Source of the DNA: Gnetum montanum
Lineage: Eukaryota; Streptophyta; Gnetopsida; Gnetales; Gnetaceae
Assembly: GCA_015680685.1 (NCBI GenBank)
Contig: MNCI01007958.1
Location: forward strand, 600,046-647,088
Length of the DNA: 47,043 nucleotides
Direction: 5' to 3'
Position 1 is the stretch's first letter, and each line of letters opens with the position of its first letter. This document shows, one piece after another, positions 10,221-21,435 of the stretch. Both the position numbers and the translations under genes were made by a program. Below the pieces are notes generated by a model. The model did no database searches, was not told the origin of the DNA, and saw nothing but the letters and a program-made list of their open reading frames with translations.

Positions 10221-12866
10221 ATGGCACCAAGACCAAAACAACCATAGGAGGGAGGACCATCTCAACAAAGGGAGAAATGACCTAAAACTAGAAAGGGCCA
10301 GCAAAAATAAGCTTAGGAACAAGCACAAAAAACCTATGCAATAGGACCTCTTTGAAAGGAGCTTGAAGTGGAATCAACTCGATAAATTCCTAAGGAAGAG
10401 GCTAAAAAAGAACAATCATAGTGAGGAGAGGCACCAGGACCCATACCAAGACTTAACTTGACACTAACACAAGCCTACCTTAACACAATCAGGCCCTGTG
10501 ATGTCCAACACTTAGTTCTCTAGGAATTGAGTTTTGGACCATTCTTAGAAACTGCTCCAACGGAGGTAAAGATAATTCCAAACCTCTTCCATGTGGCCAA
10601 TCGTCACTTCCAATGGAGAGTGGTACATGGAAGAGACGTACCTATTTTGGAACAATAGAAGGGTAGGTTCCACTATGAAGATCAAGGACATTCAGGTGTA
10701 CTACTCGACTGAAGCCATCGCATAGGCTCTTGGGTTGCTAATTCTGGGACACAACTAGTAGAACTTTCTATGCAAGCTAATCCAAAACTAAAAAAGGAGT
10801 GGACCTAACATTGTTACGAGGTTTACCATAAGGATTTTAGCATGCTCACACTGGCTTAGCATGTATACTTCAAGATATCGGCCTATCACCTTAATCCAAC
10901 AATGAAGCCCAGTACGGTGACTAGTTTCTTTGCCTAAGCATGTGCTGCTCTAAGAGGAAAATTTCTAGTAATCCTTCCATAATTAATCTATCTAGAGATG
11001 GAAAAGCATTTTAAAGGAAATGAACATGGAAGCAAAACCATGCCCTTCCCATGGCTTATCAAAAAACTTGCAAAAGGTAGGGATAATCTACTACACCAAT
11101 AACACAATTAGGCATACTATTGACCTACAATGAGTCACCTTAATGAAGTGGCTAAAACAATTAGTTAGATGGAGAGAGGTGGACCAATATTTTCAACCTA
11201 ACGAATGTAACTGGCCATGAGATCGAATCCTAGTAATTGAGAGGTGATGGTGTCTCTCTCTCAACACAATTTATTCCTAGAAATCTCTAGGAATGTTGCC
11301 TTCTTTTAGTGCACTTGGAGAAGGGTGAGGGGGCAACTGTACTGGTGATGTAGCACTAGGGGTAGGAGATAGCTATAGAAGTGGTTGCTAACAAAATTGC
11401 TGAAGCACTTAATGCACTTGTGGCATCTGTACCAGACGTATTTGCACTTAGAGATGTGCAAAAATTTGCAAGAACTTTTAGCAAAAGATTGAATGTAGCC
11501 CAACATAAAGTGTTGCTAGACTGACTGGTGGGAACTAGGCAACTAATTCCGAACATCTTTGATTTTCCAAATAACATTACTACAACCTATTTAGAGTTGC
11601 TTGAAGTAAAGGGCAAATGTATCATCCTGAAAGAACAACTTGAAATGGCTTAGGCATAAAACCAATGCTTGGCTACAGAGGTTGTTGAATTATGTCCCTA
11701 TTTTGCTGATCCCACACTTCGCAACCCTATAATAACAAGAGATGAAGCCATTCAATAGCTTCAAGAGCAATTAAAACAAGTTCAGGAGGAAATGGTGATA
11801 ACCATCTTTAATCAATCTGTAGCTAAAGCAAAGACCTATTTAGTTCAAAAGGACTTGGTTCAAACGTGCCAAAAAAATGAAACATTGATCGTAGAAAATC
11901 ATCACTTGTGAAATGTTGATGCACAAAAACTGCAGATGCAAGAATTCATCCATCAATAGTAGGAATAACTAACCAAAGAAAACATAGAACTAAGGAAATT
12001 GATAGCAGAGAATCACAATCTATCTATGGAGGAAGTCTGTGCCTTATGCTAGAAGTCTGCCATTGAAATTTTCACCTGGAAACATGAGGCTCTCAAATTT
12101 GAGAGTCAAGAATCACTATAGAGATCAGGTTGGCCTACAAAAGGAGGTGAATGAGAAATATACTGAAGTGGCTAAGGCAAAAGTAAATGAGGCCCTCCAA
12201 AAAATCTAACAAGGGAAGAGAATTATGGAAGCCTATCATTGATGGGATAGATGCCTACAAGAAAGCAAAGATCTACATGAATGAGTTGCAAATAAAAGAG
12301 ATGATAGAATATATGAAATTGGCCAATTTTCAATACATAAATTTGGCAATGCTGATTGTCAAATAGCTATGGTCAAAACTTGAAAAACAAGTGGCCAACT
12401 TGTACTTGTTGTACAAGGTTGAGTTCAAGCACCATAAGGACACCAAGCAAAAGCTTGCAATGACAAACATTGAACTCAAAGTTCTCAAGGCAAAATTCAA
12501 CAATCAACTACTAAGAACCTAGCCAGGAGAATGAATGATTATCAAGAGTTGTAAAATGCAATCAGGGCATTCAGCATCAAGCATAAACAATTTACTACCT
12601 TGTTCATCTATGCTAAGGAGCTATTGCTAGTAATTTCCTATCCTTAGAATGTGCCTATCCCGACCCACTTTGGTGAAGCTACCTAGACTGTTCACAATCC
12701 TAGGAGTAAGGAGGAGAAAATGAAAGTATTACTAGATGCTTTCTATCTTTCACTAGAAGTTGCAATAGTAGCTGGATAGCTATAACAGCCTCAACTATCA
12801 CATGTCCTTGAAGTTAGAGAAGGTCCATTAGAACCCTAAGAGCCTCCAACACCTAGAACCATATGA
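10221..12866 (+). pseudogene. Extra post-pol ORF of element 1, decayed
   Basis: A long degenerate sense-strand ORF of about 880 codons, aligned end to end with the copy in element 4 (40929-38090). It starts ATGGCACCAAGACC, a basic and polar N-terminus rich in Gln, Lys and Gly-Pro. A domain of about 200 residues follows (10540-11080), recognisable from LSFGPFLETA, KDI-V-YST-A.AQALG and later HLNPTMKPSTVTSFFA. This resembles the plant-restricted domain often labelled 'putative plant transposon protein', a recollection that was not searched. The second half (about 11600-12500) is rich in Glu, Lys, Leu and Gln with heptad-like spacing, suggesting long coiled coils. No signal peptide or membrane segment is evident, so it is not env-like. 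Stops are frequent. Confidence 0.6.
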
Positions 12867-13077
12867 TCATTTCAATTATTTTAATGACATTAGAGGATGT
12901 CTTTTTCCAATTTTTATTTGGTGTTCAATTTTGTGTCATGAACACTGCAATTTGTAATTTTGTTGATCTGTACACCTTGGCACTCAGTTTTGTCATGTTA
13001 GTTTTGTTGTGTTATGTACTAGTCAATAATCTCATACCTTTCCAATTTTGCAAAGAACTCAAGGATGATTTTTCATT

Positions 13078-13091
13078 CAATTGTGATGGTA
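13078..13091 (+). other. 3' polypurine tract region of element 1
   Basis: CAATTGTGATGGTA immediately precedes the 3' LTR. The equivalent in element 4 is GTCGTGGGGATACAA, so this copy is a weakened version of the plus-strand primer. Confidence 0.5.
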
Positions 13092-13995
13092 TGATGAGTT
13101 TTGGATTGGTAGCATCGATGAGGCCTTGTTGATGAGGTTTTGTCAACTAAGCCCTATCAACGCATCGTTTGATACGTTGACGTGGTCCTGTCGACGTAGG
13201 CTTTATTCTTACCTATAAATGCATGCCAACCTACTGTGTTTAGGCATCATATTGTTATAGTGTAGCAAAGCTCTTGCAATTTTTACATTCAAAAGTTATA
13301 ATATTTTCCTGAGTGCTTGCAACAGGAGTCATTGAGTGTATAAATCTTTATTCGAACACTATTGTACCTAAGCATGATAATGTGTGTAACAATGAAGATG
13401 AACTTGCTGATAAATCTTACAGCATTCTAGATACCTTAAATGTTTTATTCATGCATTTAATGTTTTTAGTTATTTATTTAATGCTCTTCAGTAATTAAGT
13501 TAATTAAGCTAATTAAGTAATTAAGCGAGGTAAGCTAAATAGAGATTAAGTAAATACATAAGTATGACCTTTTTGAGCATGCATATGATGTTTGGTAATC
13601 CCAACAGTGCTTAACGTTTTGTAACCCAGCAATGTTATATGTGTTTAGGATGTGTACGAAAAGTGGGATTGGATACTTATGCTAAGACTAGTTGAATAAT
13701 AGTTAGTCCATTAGATTAAAGTAGATATTAAATTACTTTATTCTCTATCCTATTTATTTCAAGCACAAAAATCATAAAATATAAAATAATAAAATCATGT
13801 GCCTCAGTTACACATAAAACATATCCTTAAGCTTCACAAGTATACTTGGGAAGATAAAGAATGTCTTCACCATCTACTTTACTTCCTAGAAAACTAGTGC
13901 ATTAGAAAATGTAGAGTTTGGAGAATTTAACCAGATCGCATGTGAATGCTTCATGATTCGTATGGTTGGGCATAGGGGTACCTTGCCACTCATCA
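13092..13995 (+). repeat. 3' LTR of element 1
   Basis: It begins TGATGAG and ends CTCATCA. It aligns over its full length with 1547-2457, including the U3 motif array, TATAAATG at 13214-13221, and the terminal block TATGGTTGGGCATAGGGG. Differences from the 5' LTR are mainly transitions plus small indels, for example an extra TAATTAAG unit near 13515. Confidence 0.93.
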
Positions 13996-14000
13996 CTAAC
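13996..14000. repeat. Target site duplication, right copy (CTAAC)
   Basis: Identical to 1542-1546 and abutting the 3' LTR. Confidence 0.93.
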
Positions 14001-15389
14001 CAATTTTATGCCCTTTTGTTTTGCAATTTTCTTTAGACATTTTTCATTTTTTGAATATTTTATGTATTTTCTTTTCTTTTCTCTTCTTTTTCCCTTTATT
14101 AATTTCATCTAGTCTTGTTAGAAATCTTAGATTTTATTTATTACTACTACAAATTTTGGGATGTTATTCAAGAAAGCTATCAATATTATGATCGATTAAC
14201 CAAAAGGTAAATTTTGTCTTTGGATTATGTTTTCTATAACAATTTGTTAATTTTTTAATGGTATCGGGCAATGAGTTTATGACACTCACCCCTTACATTT
14301 GTTCAATTGGAAATCAATATCCTAAAAGCATAAAAGTTCCTTCACATTACAACTAAGAAGTAACCAATGATCTTGCTATTCAATGAACCAGGAAAAGACC
14401 AAGTGGAAATAGAAAAGGATGTGACCTCAAGAAGATTTTCTATGGTTTCTCTAAACATCCTTCTTAAGTTCTATGATACTCCATTAGTATATCATAACTT
14501 CTCTTGTCAACCATACAAGAAAGTATGTCTTTGCATGGTGTGGTTCTGGTAAAAAATAATTAAAAAAAACAATATGGTAATTCAAAGCACATTCCTTAGA
14601 CTCAATAATAGGGTATAGGCACTAGGAATGGAGGTAGAAAGACATCTTACCTTTGCTTAAAGGCACCCATCTAACTAAGGCCCTGTCTACTTCCTTCTTA
14701 TCTTTTCTTTTTTCCTTAGAGTGATGATTTCCCTTTCAGTTTGTCATGAATTTTTGATTGATGAAGCAAGGAAATATGTTAATGCAAGATCATCGTAATG
14801 GAATGGACTTGGTCTTGACTTGAAACAAACTAGTATTAAATCATCTTAATCATGCTATTTGCCTAGCACTTCATGTAACTAGGATGCAAATTACCTATCC
14901 CTATTCCATCTCTCTCTACCACCACACTACCTCATATTGTTGCCAATTATTTAGTTTTGTTTTTTAGATATCATAACACTGAGACAATTCCTTTTATGGA
15001 TATGGAATTTAACTTAAAGTAACCATTCATCATTGTTAGGGTATCGATATGCAAGGGCATAATTGGCATATGCTTACTTTGGTGAGGATCCACTTGCATT
15101 CTTTTGATCTAACTTAAGTTAAATTCCATAACCATGATTTTCTTACTTGATCAATCATCTCAATATCATTATAACATCTAATTTTTCTCTCCTTGGCATC
15201 ATACCATCCTCACTGATCTCATCCAAATCCACTTGAATTTCTTTTGCTTGTCTAAACCTACCCTCTTTCATGTTGTTACTATCATTCTACCTTTTTTTAG
15301 CTTTCATTTGAATCTTGTGTTGTTCTAAAACTTAACCTAATTCTTCTAGTTCTAAATGTGAAAGATAGCTATGAATAGTTGCATTGATG

Positions 15390-15457
15390 CATCTCTATCG
15401 ATGTAGTAGGATGAGGTGATGCAACCCTATTGATGCAGCACAAAAAGCCTATAAATA
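15390..15457 (+). promoter_or_regulatory. U3-like internal promoter block of element 0
   Basis: Repeated GCATTGATGCATC, CTATCGATGTAG, GGTGATGCAACC and TATTGATGCAGC motifs are followed by TATAAATA at 15450-15457. The extra ORF ATG is 479 bp downstream. The motif type and spacing to TATA are as in the LTR U3. Function is inferred. Confidence 0.5.
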
Positions 15458-15935
15458 CGCATGATACTTAGGCTCATTTTTCATCATTTTTCAAAAGTGT
15501 TAGAGGACTTTTTGCAATTTTTTTAGAGCCAACACACCTTCTCAGCATCCTAACTTCCAAAGTGCTTACCTGATTTCACTTGTTTGTTTATCTTTGAGCT
15601 GATGGAGCTACATTTTTTTGTCATGGAGGATATAAACTTTAGGTTTTTTTAGAGAAATTTTTTTAAAATTTTCCTTACTCCCCATGGTTTAAACTATTAA
15701 AATAATATTAAACTAATTTTCATAAAGGGTTAAGACCAACAAACAAATTCCATTAGCTAAGGAATAAAATAATAATTAAATAATACACCTAGCCTACAAT
15801 CATAAAATAAGCACTTAAATGATGAACTCTTAATGCCTAATAAGTTAACATAACTTAATCTAACAAATGAATGTATTCAAAGGAACACATGTTATGAATG
15901 AAGAAGCTAATCATGGGTTATGTTTATGATCGTAG

Positions 15936-16416
15936 ATGGCATCCAAACAAGGACTACAAGTGGAAGGGTCATCGTAGCCTAGGGAAAAGTCACCTTAAGG
16001 AGGAAGGAACCAACAAGAACAACAACCCCAAGAATAAGTAGCCAAGGTGACGCATGCTACTAGATCCCTTTGAGAGGAACCCTAAGTGGAATCTGTTAGA
16101 TAGATTTCCATTGTAGAAATAGGCTAATCCGGGTAAGATGAGGCTCCTAGGCCAAGACCTAACCTTAAGTTGAACATAATTGTAGGGGCCTCCCTTGTGG
16201 CCCATTCTCTCCAATAGTAAAGAGTGGTACATAAAGGATACATACCTATTTTGGAGCAACCAACAAGGATATGCATTAGTGAAAATTAAAGACATCACCA
16301 TCACTTATTCGGTTGAGGCCATAACTAAAGCCCTTGGTTTACCCAATATTGGGACAAAACTTGATGAGATTTCTACCTACGTGGACTTAGAGGCAAAAAA
16401 GAAATGGGTCCAATGA
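15936..16416 (+). pseudogene. Extra ORF of element 0, N-terminal fragment
   Basis: It starts ATGGCATCC directly after GATCGTAG, as in elements 1 and 4 (YAG then ATGGCAYC). A basic N-terminus is followed by the best preserved copy of the plant-specific domain: open from 16195 to 16416 with WPILSNSKEWYIKDTYLFWS, VKIKDITITYSVEAITKALG and then LEAKKKWVQ before a TGA. It is cut off at about 16416, where the antisense RT of element 2 begins, so about four fifths of the ORF is lost. Confidence 0.65.
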
Positions 16417-17760
16417 TTTCTACAAGCTTCTACTTGAGTTGCTAGAATGTCTTTTTGCATTCCTTGGTCCATACGAACAGAGCATCTTTCTTTGTCAGCT
16501 CCACCAAATGTTTAGCCATCTTAGAGAAATTCTCTATGAATTGCTAGTAGTAGCCAGTGTGGTCAAGGAATGACCAAACATCTTTAATAGTTTCCAATTG
16601 GTAAGCTATTCCTTAAATGATCCTAATCTTTTTAGGATCCACCTCAATCCTTGCTTATGAGATTCTATGCCCCAACACAATGCCCTTAGAGAACACTAGA
16701 TGGTTCTTTTGCCAATTGAACCAAATGTTACTCTCCACACACCTTTTAAGCACTTACTCAAGGTGGTCTAAGGCTTGCTTAAACATCACACCATTGGTGG
16801 AGAAGTCATCCATGAAGACTTTCATCCTGCTACCAATCTACTATTGAAAAATGGTAACAACAAGGCATTGGAAGGTTGTAAGGGTATTGCACAAACCAAA
16901 AGGCATTTATTTGTCTGCAAAAGTCCCTTGGGAACTTGTGAATATTTTTTTCCTAGTCTTTGGATGCTATCTAAATTTGGTTAGAGCTACTATAACCATC
17001 CAAATAGCTATAGTAGCAATGCCCAGAGATAGTGTCCAACACCTAGTCCACAAATAGTAATGGAAAATGATATTTTTTAGGTCATCATATTTAATAACCT
17101 GAAGTCAATACAGACCCTCCACTTGGCACCTTTTTTTGGCACGATCACAAGTCAGCTAACCCACTTGCTAGCTACAATGGGATAGATGAACCATGCCTCG
17201 AGGAGTTGTTCAATCTCTTCCTTGAAGATCTACTTCAATTTTTGGTTCAACCACTGGTGCAGCTACCTTTTTGGCTTTATGAAAGGATCAATATCGATGT
17301 GATGCTAGCATACCCTAAGATCAATTCCAATGAGTTTAGGATATGACCAAGCAAAGGCTATTGACCATTTTTTAACCACCTTCTCTTTTTGTTTAGGAGC
17401 AAGATTAACATTGATTATCATGGACTTGCCATTGTTCAAAAAAGCATATTCCATGCTAGCAAGTAGATTTTTCAACTCTAGGTGCTTCTATTTAAAATTT
17501 TTAGGGATTTCCAACTCTTCCTAATAAGTATCAGTAATTTCACCATCAGAGAGTTGGCGATGAACTTGCTTCAGTTCATCCATGCCTTTAACATAGGCAC
17601 TTATTAGGCTCTCAATTGACTCCATGTAAAGTGTGTTGCTTTCAAGATTAGTTGTCAGCCACTAGGTGCCCTCCTATTTTGTGGTTGTTGCGTATAGGCA
17701 CTTTTGAATCTTTGCCTCATCTACAGACTATCTACATGCTATGATTGATGTACTTTTGAT
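16417..17760 (-). pseudogene. Linker and reverse transcriptase of element 2, truncated
   Basis: Reading leftwards, the linker (about 17760-17300) carries the LE.KNLLASMEYAFLNNGK-type block. RT follows with EEIEQLLEAWFIYPIVASKW (about 17220-17160) and KWRVCIDFRLLN (about 17130). After a frameshift come the DDFSTNG-like catalytic box near 16810, the LGHRIS-type segment near 16650, and VELTKKDALFVWTKE at about 16510-16450. It ends at about 16417 without RNase H. Numerous stops (for example in W.S*LVIV) show it is inactive. Confidence 0.82.
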
Positions 17761-18110
17761 GATCTATAGTTTCTACACACAGTTGCACCCTATATCACTA
17801 TACACAGTGCATGAAAGTCTCTTCTTCTCAATCTTTTCAAATGTATTTTCCTTGAAAATCTCCAAGGAAAGGTATTTGATGCCTAGCCATGCATTAATGA
17901 TACCTAGCCAAGCCCTTCCCATAATGATTGGGAAGTTTCCCTTGTCATTGTCAACACAAATTGGATGCAGAGGATGAGGAAGAAGTAGGGTTATTAGCTC
18001 CATGATTCTATGAGGGCTTTGCAGGATTGTTGATTCAAAAGAATGGTCTTTTTCAAGATCTGGTTTCCAAACCACTCAGTTGAGGAGCTAGTTGTAAGTT
18101 AACAACCTTG
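17761..18110 (-). pseudogene. Protease region of element 2, active site deleted
   Basis: The downstream half of the protease (GNFPIIMGRAWLGII, then KYLSLEIFKENTFEKI) is present at about 17950-17830. Immediately before it (about 17962) the sequence jumps to the Pro/Ser-rich gag C-terminus. The LLDSG active-site segment present in elements 1, 3 and 4 is missing, a deletion of several hundred bases relative to element 3. Confidence 0.7.
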
Positions 18111-20440
18111 GTAGCATTTTGTTGCTATGGCTGGGTTGGAATCTCACCTTACATTGATGGAGTAGGTGGTAATTAGGTTGAGGCTGGAGGGACATGTGTA
18201 GAAGGATGAGAAGGATGATAAAGATATGGGGATTTCCCTCTTGAAGATGGAGATTGAGCTCTGTAGCACTCAGGACGGTAGTAGTGATGTTGGAATGAGG
18301 CATGACTAGAAGAGTCACATGGAGAAATGGGTTGCTAAACATAGTACCCATATGGATCAAGCTTTCTATAAGGATACTACTACCTTGATGGTGACTTCCC
18401 CCATGACTGTGGGTGCTACCATTGAAGATACTACTAAAAATATTGTGGTAGAGCTCCACTTAGATAGGCTTATTGTTGGTGGAACTGCCTTTGATTATCT
18501 TGAGGATAAGGCAATCTTCTACAGGTTTATGTTCTGGCCAATCTAGGATTTAGAGTGTACACCCCAAACTCTTGCAAGTGTGATACAATGAGGCAACATC
18601 CCTTAGGATGTTCATATTGGTAGATGTCACACCCATCATTATCATCTAATTCAAACTCCACAACCTCCTCCACTACAGCAACCTTGCCCTTACCCCTTTG
18701 GTAGGCATGTTTAGCTTCATTTCTTCTCCTGTGATCATGATCACTACTTTGCTCTTTGGATGCCTTTGTTATTTATAGAGCAATTTGAAACTTTTCATTC
18801 AAAGAGTCCCACATTTTATCTACCTTGGCTAAAATTTCTAAAATAGACTTTTGGATTGGCAAGGTCTTTCGATGCATTATGTCATCAAGTGGTTTCTCCT
18901 TCTCATTGTCACAGAATTGAACTTCCCTTTTTCTGATGAAAGGATCCTAGTTGTACTCCTCTACACTTTCTCTCTTTATTAACTCTCCTTCTTTAGCAGC
19001 CTTCTCAATGAGCCTTTGCATTTAATGAGCTCTAAGTTCTGATAGCCTCCCTTGGGCATATATCTCAAGATTTATCCTCATTTCTAAGTGAAGTCCATCT
19101 ATGATATGGCAAAGTTGCTCCCTTTAAGAATAATCATGACTAGGACATCGGTGCAAAAGAGAATAGTACCTACCCATGGTTGCATCTAAGGGTACATGTG
19201 TTCCTTGTTTTCAACCTTGGATTTGCTTTCTCAAATTGGACACTCAGGAGTACATCCAATACTTACCATTAAAGAGCTTAAGCATCATACTCCATCTACA
19301 AATTGATTCTAGCTCTAAAGACTAGTACCAACTTTTAGCTTCTTTTATGAGTATATGTTGGAATAACTTTGATTTTTGCCATTCATTTTCAACCTTTTGT
19401 AAGTCATAGGCATCATGAAAGGCTTAAAGATGATTTTGCATATTTGATTGATATCCCCTTTCAAACATGAGGATATTGTTCATATCTAAAAGCTTAATTC
19501 TGCTATCTTTTACATGCCTTATTGGAATTCTCACTGCCTCTATGATATTCAACATATTTTGAGTTACAAGCAAAGGCTCATCATAGTCATGGCCTTTGTG
19601 ATGACCATGATGCCAAATGTTTCCCCTTATCTCATGGTAGTGGGCCTTTCTTGATTGCCCACATCCCTGATCTCGAATAGTTCGATGGATCCTATGATCA
19701 TCTCTGTCCCATCAATCACCTCCATCACGATCATGTCCTTTGTGATTTTCAGCAAAGCTAGAGGAGGAAGAAGATGATGATGAAAGTGAAGAGGAAGGAG
19801 GACTAGCACCACGGTGCCTAGCACCCCTTCTTTGATGGTCACGATCATGATATTCATTGTGATGCCTGTCCTTATCCCTACCATGACTTCTACTGTTGGA
19901 TGCCCCATGAACACAGGACCTGTTCTTGCTTGAACTAGGATTGTTTACAATGGACTATAAGTTTTGGTTCAAGCCCCCTTCATCAAAACCAAGGGAACAA
20001 GAGTCAATGAAATGAGAATCCCCAGAGAAGGGATCCTCATTGTCCTTTTGGCCCAATAGGAACATGGGGTTATTGAACCATTTTCCCTTCGCATCTTTAT
20101 AGCATTTCTCTTATTGTCGATTGATTTTGCATTATGCCTCAGTGGGATGATAATCCATGGAGTCGTGATCCTCCACAACGTACTTAGCATGGAGCCTCTG
20201 GGTCCCCAACCTCAGAAGAGTTTGTTGGAGCATCATAAGAACTAATCAATTAAGTGGAAATACAATGTTTTCCTCCATGTTCCTCCATCGCATCTAGTCA
20301 TCCTGATGTAAGATGAAGGTGAAGTCAGGAACATACTCATCAGGATGAGTATATATCACTTAACATTATTGGGGCACTCATTGATTTCATTGTTCATTCC
20401 TTTGATTGGATGTGTGCTCAAATTTCAATAGAGAATCATC
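18111..20440 (-). pseudogene. gag of element 2 (decayed)
   Basis: Reading leftwards, the N-terminal block (IYTHPDEYVPDFTFILHQDD) is at about 20355-20290. A Ser-run follows at about 19800-19750 (PPSSLSSSSSSSSSF), flanked by His/Asp/Arg-rich patches. The retrotransposon-gag domain follows at about 19470-19230, recognisable from LLDMNNILMFERGY, NEWQKSKLF, and SWYQSLELESICRWS then LKLFNGKY. A long hydrophilic middle leads to a YQYEHPKGCCLIVSHLQEFG block at about 18650-18580. The C-terminus is Pro/Tyr/Gln-rich. No CCHC knuckle is seen. This is one of the better kept gag copies in the window but still has stops. Confidence 0.78.
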
Positions 20441-20594
20441 CTGTGCGAAGAAGACATTTTGGATTTAAAGATAATACTAGTGTGCTATTTACAATTATTA
20501 TTATTATTTGAATGACTGCAACTTTAAGGTTCGATACAATGATGTTAAATAATTTCTTCACTAAGTCCTAGATAGCACCCAAAGCTAACTAAAG

Positions 20595-20612
20595 TCCTTG
20601 GCAATGACATTA
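20595..20612 (-). other. Primer-binding site, tRNA-Asp type (element 2)
   Basis: On the minus strand TAATGTCATTGCCAAGGA begins one base inside the LTR. Against TGGCGCCGTTGCCGGGGA every mismatch is a transition. It fixes the orientation and marks 20614-21402 as the 5' LTR. Confidence 0.75.
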
Positions 20613-20613
20613 A

Positions 20614-21402
20614 TGATGAGCAACGAGTATACCCTATGCCCAATGACACGAATCACTAGCGTTTTCTCAACAATTTGGTTGAATTTCATAGACTTTAGTT
20701 CTCTAAGTACACTAGGTTTTAGGAGGTGAAATTAATCGTTGCAAGCATTATCTTCCCAGTTCCACTTGTGAAGTTCAAGGGTATGGTTAAGTGTAACTAA
20801 GGTATATGATTTTTATCATTTTCTCTTTGATGTTCCAAGTCACCTAGGAATCAAGAATTTAGTTGCTAAACTAATATAACAACTAGCTAACACTTAACTA
20901 ATCCTAACATAAGCATCTGTTCCCACTTGTCATACACATCCTTTACTTATGTTTCTTATTTAATCTATATTAATTAATCGCTTAGTTACTTAAAAACATT
21001 AAAGAAAATTGCTGAAATATTAAATGCATAAGTAAATAATTAATCTAGGCTAAGTGTTGTAAGGTTTAGTAGAAAACCTCATCTTTATTACCATTCACAT
21101 TGTAGTGCTCAAGTACAACAATGCTTGAATAAAGATCCATACACTCTTTGACTCCTATTGTGGACACTTAGCAAATTTTCTAACTTTGAAGTGGAAAACT
21201 TGCAAGCGCTTCACTATAACTATGAAAAATTATGCCATAAATGTAATGGGTAGGCACACATTTATAGGCAAAATAGGATGCCTTGTCAATGCATACACAT
21301 CAATGGGTCAAACCCTATGTTGACAAGATCATGTCGATGAGATCCTGTTAACAGGGTCGCATCGACAGCATCCCATCGACATGGTCCAACAATGATGATT
21401 CA
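20614..21402 (-). repeat. 5' LTR of element 2
   Basis: On the minus strand it runs from TGAATCATC (21402) to CTCATCA (20614). U3 holds repeated GTCGATGGGATGCTGTCGATGCG-type motifs (21300-21390) and a TATAAAT (21266-21260). R/U5 matches the other LTRs. It is 789 bp, shorter than its relatives. Confidence 0.85.
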
Positions 21403-21435
21403 TTAATAATCTTAATATTTTGTGGAATTATATGA

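Larger units (their letters stand above)
1547..13995 (+). mobile_element. Element 1: complete nested Ty3/gypsy LTR retrotransposon, 12.4 kb
   Basis: This is the only element in the window with both ends visible. Order: 5' LTR (1547-2457), tRNA-Asp PBS, gag, protease, RT, RNase H, integrase, internal polypurine tract (8495), spacer with a U3-like block, extra ORF (10221), PPT, 3' LTR (13092-13995). CTAAC flanks both sides. The LTRs are 911 and 904 bp and by eye differ at very roughly one base in eight, mostly transitions, so the insertion is old. All reading frames are broken, so it could move only with proteins supplied by another copy. Its length and the large post-pol region fit the Athila/Tat branch. 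The exact lineage is inferred from the PBS and motifs, not from a tree. Confidence 0.93.
14001..16416 (+). mobile_element. Element 0, right part (post-pol spacer and start of extra ORF)
   Basis: Continuation of element 0 after the nested insertion. The 14001-15935 spacer matches that of element 1 in order: T-rich block, CAATGAGT block at 14268, and the block ending CATCTAACTAAGGCC near 14690. It then reaches a U3-like block with TATA at 15450 and the extra ORF at 15936. It stops at about 16416, where antisense RT of element 2 begins, so the rest of its extra ORF and its 3' LTR are missing. Confidence 0.8.
16417..21402 (-). mobile_element. Element 2: 3'-truncated Ty3/gypsy retrotransposon, minus strand
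   Basis: Read on the minus strand it has a 5' LTR (21402-20614), tRNA-Asp PBS, gag, a protease region with an internal deletion, a linker, and RT ending abruptly near the RNase H border at about 16417. RNase H, integrase, extra ORF and 3' LTR are absent. The left junction is with the sense extra ORF of element 0, so one event probably removed the 3' parts of both elements. Confidence 0.85.

Noticed and set aside
10221-12866. Extra ORF as an envelope gene
   Set aside because: No signal peptide, transmembrane segment or Cys-rich surface pattern; the content is a plant-specific domain plus coiled coil.
12863-13132. 89-codon hydrophobic open frame before the 3' LTR of element 1
   Set aside because: It lies in the T-rich tail between the extra ORF and the PPT, and the equivalent stretch in element 4 does not read as a similar protein; the hydrophobicity follows from T-rich codons.
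1547-13995. Ty1/copia classification
   Set aside because: Integrase lies after RNase H, not before RT, and the motifs (WVSPLIIMPKKGGKWR, FGLCNAP, MDDFS.YG) are of gypsy type.
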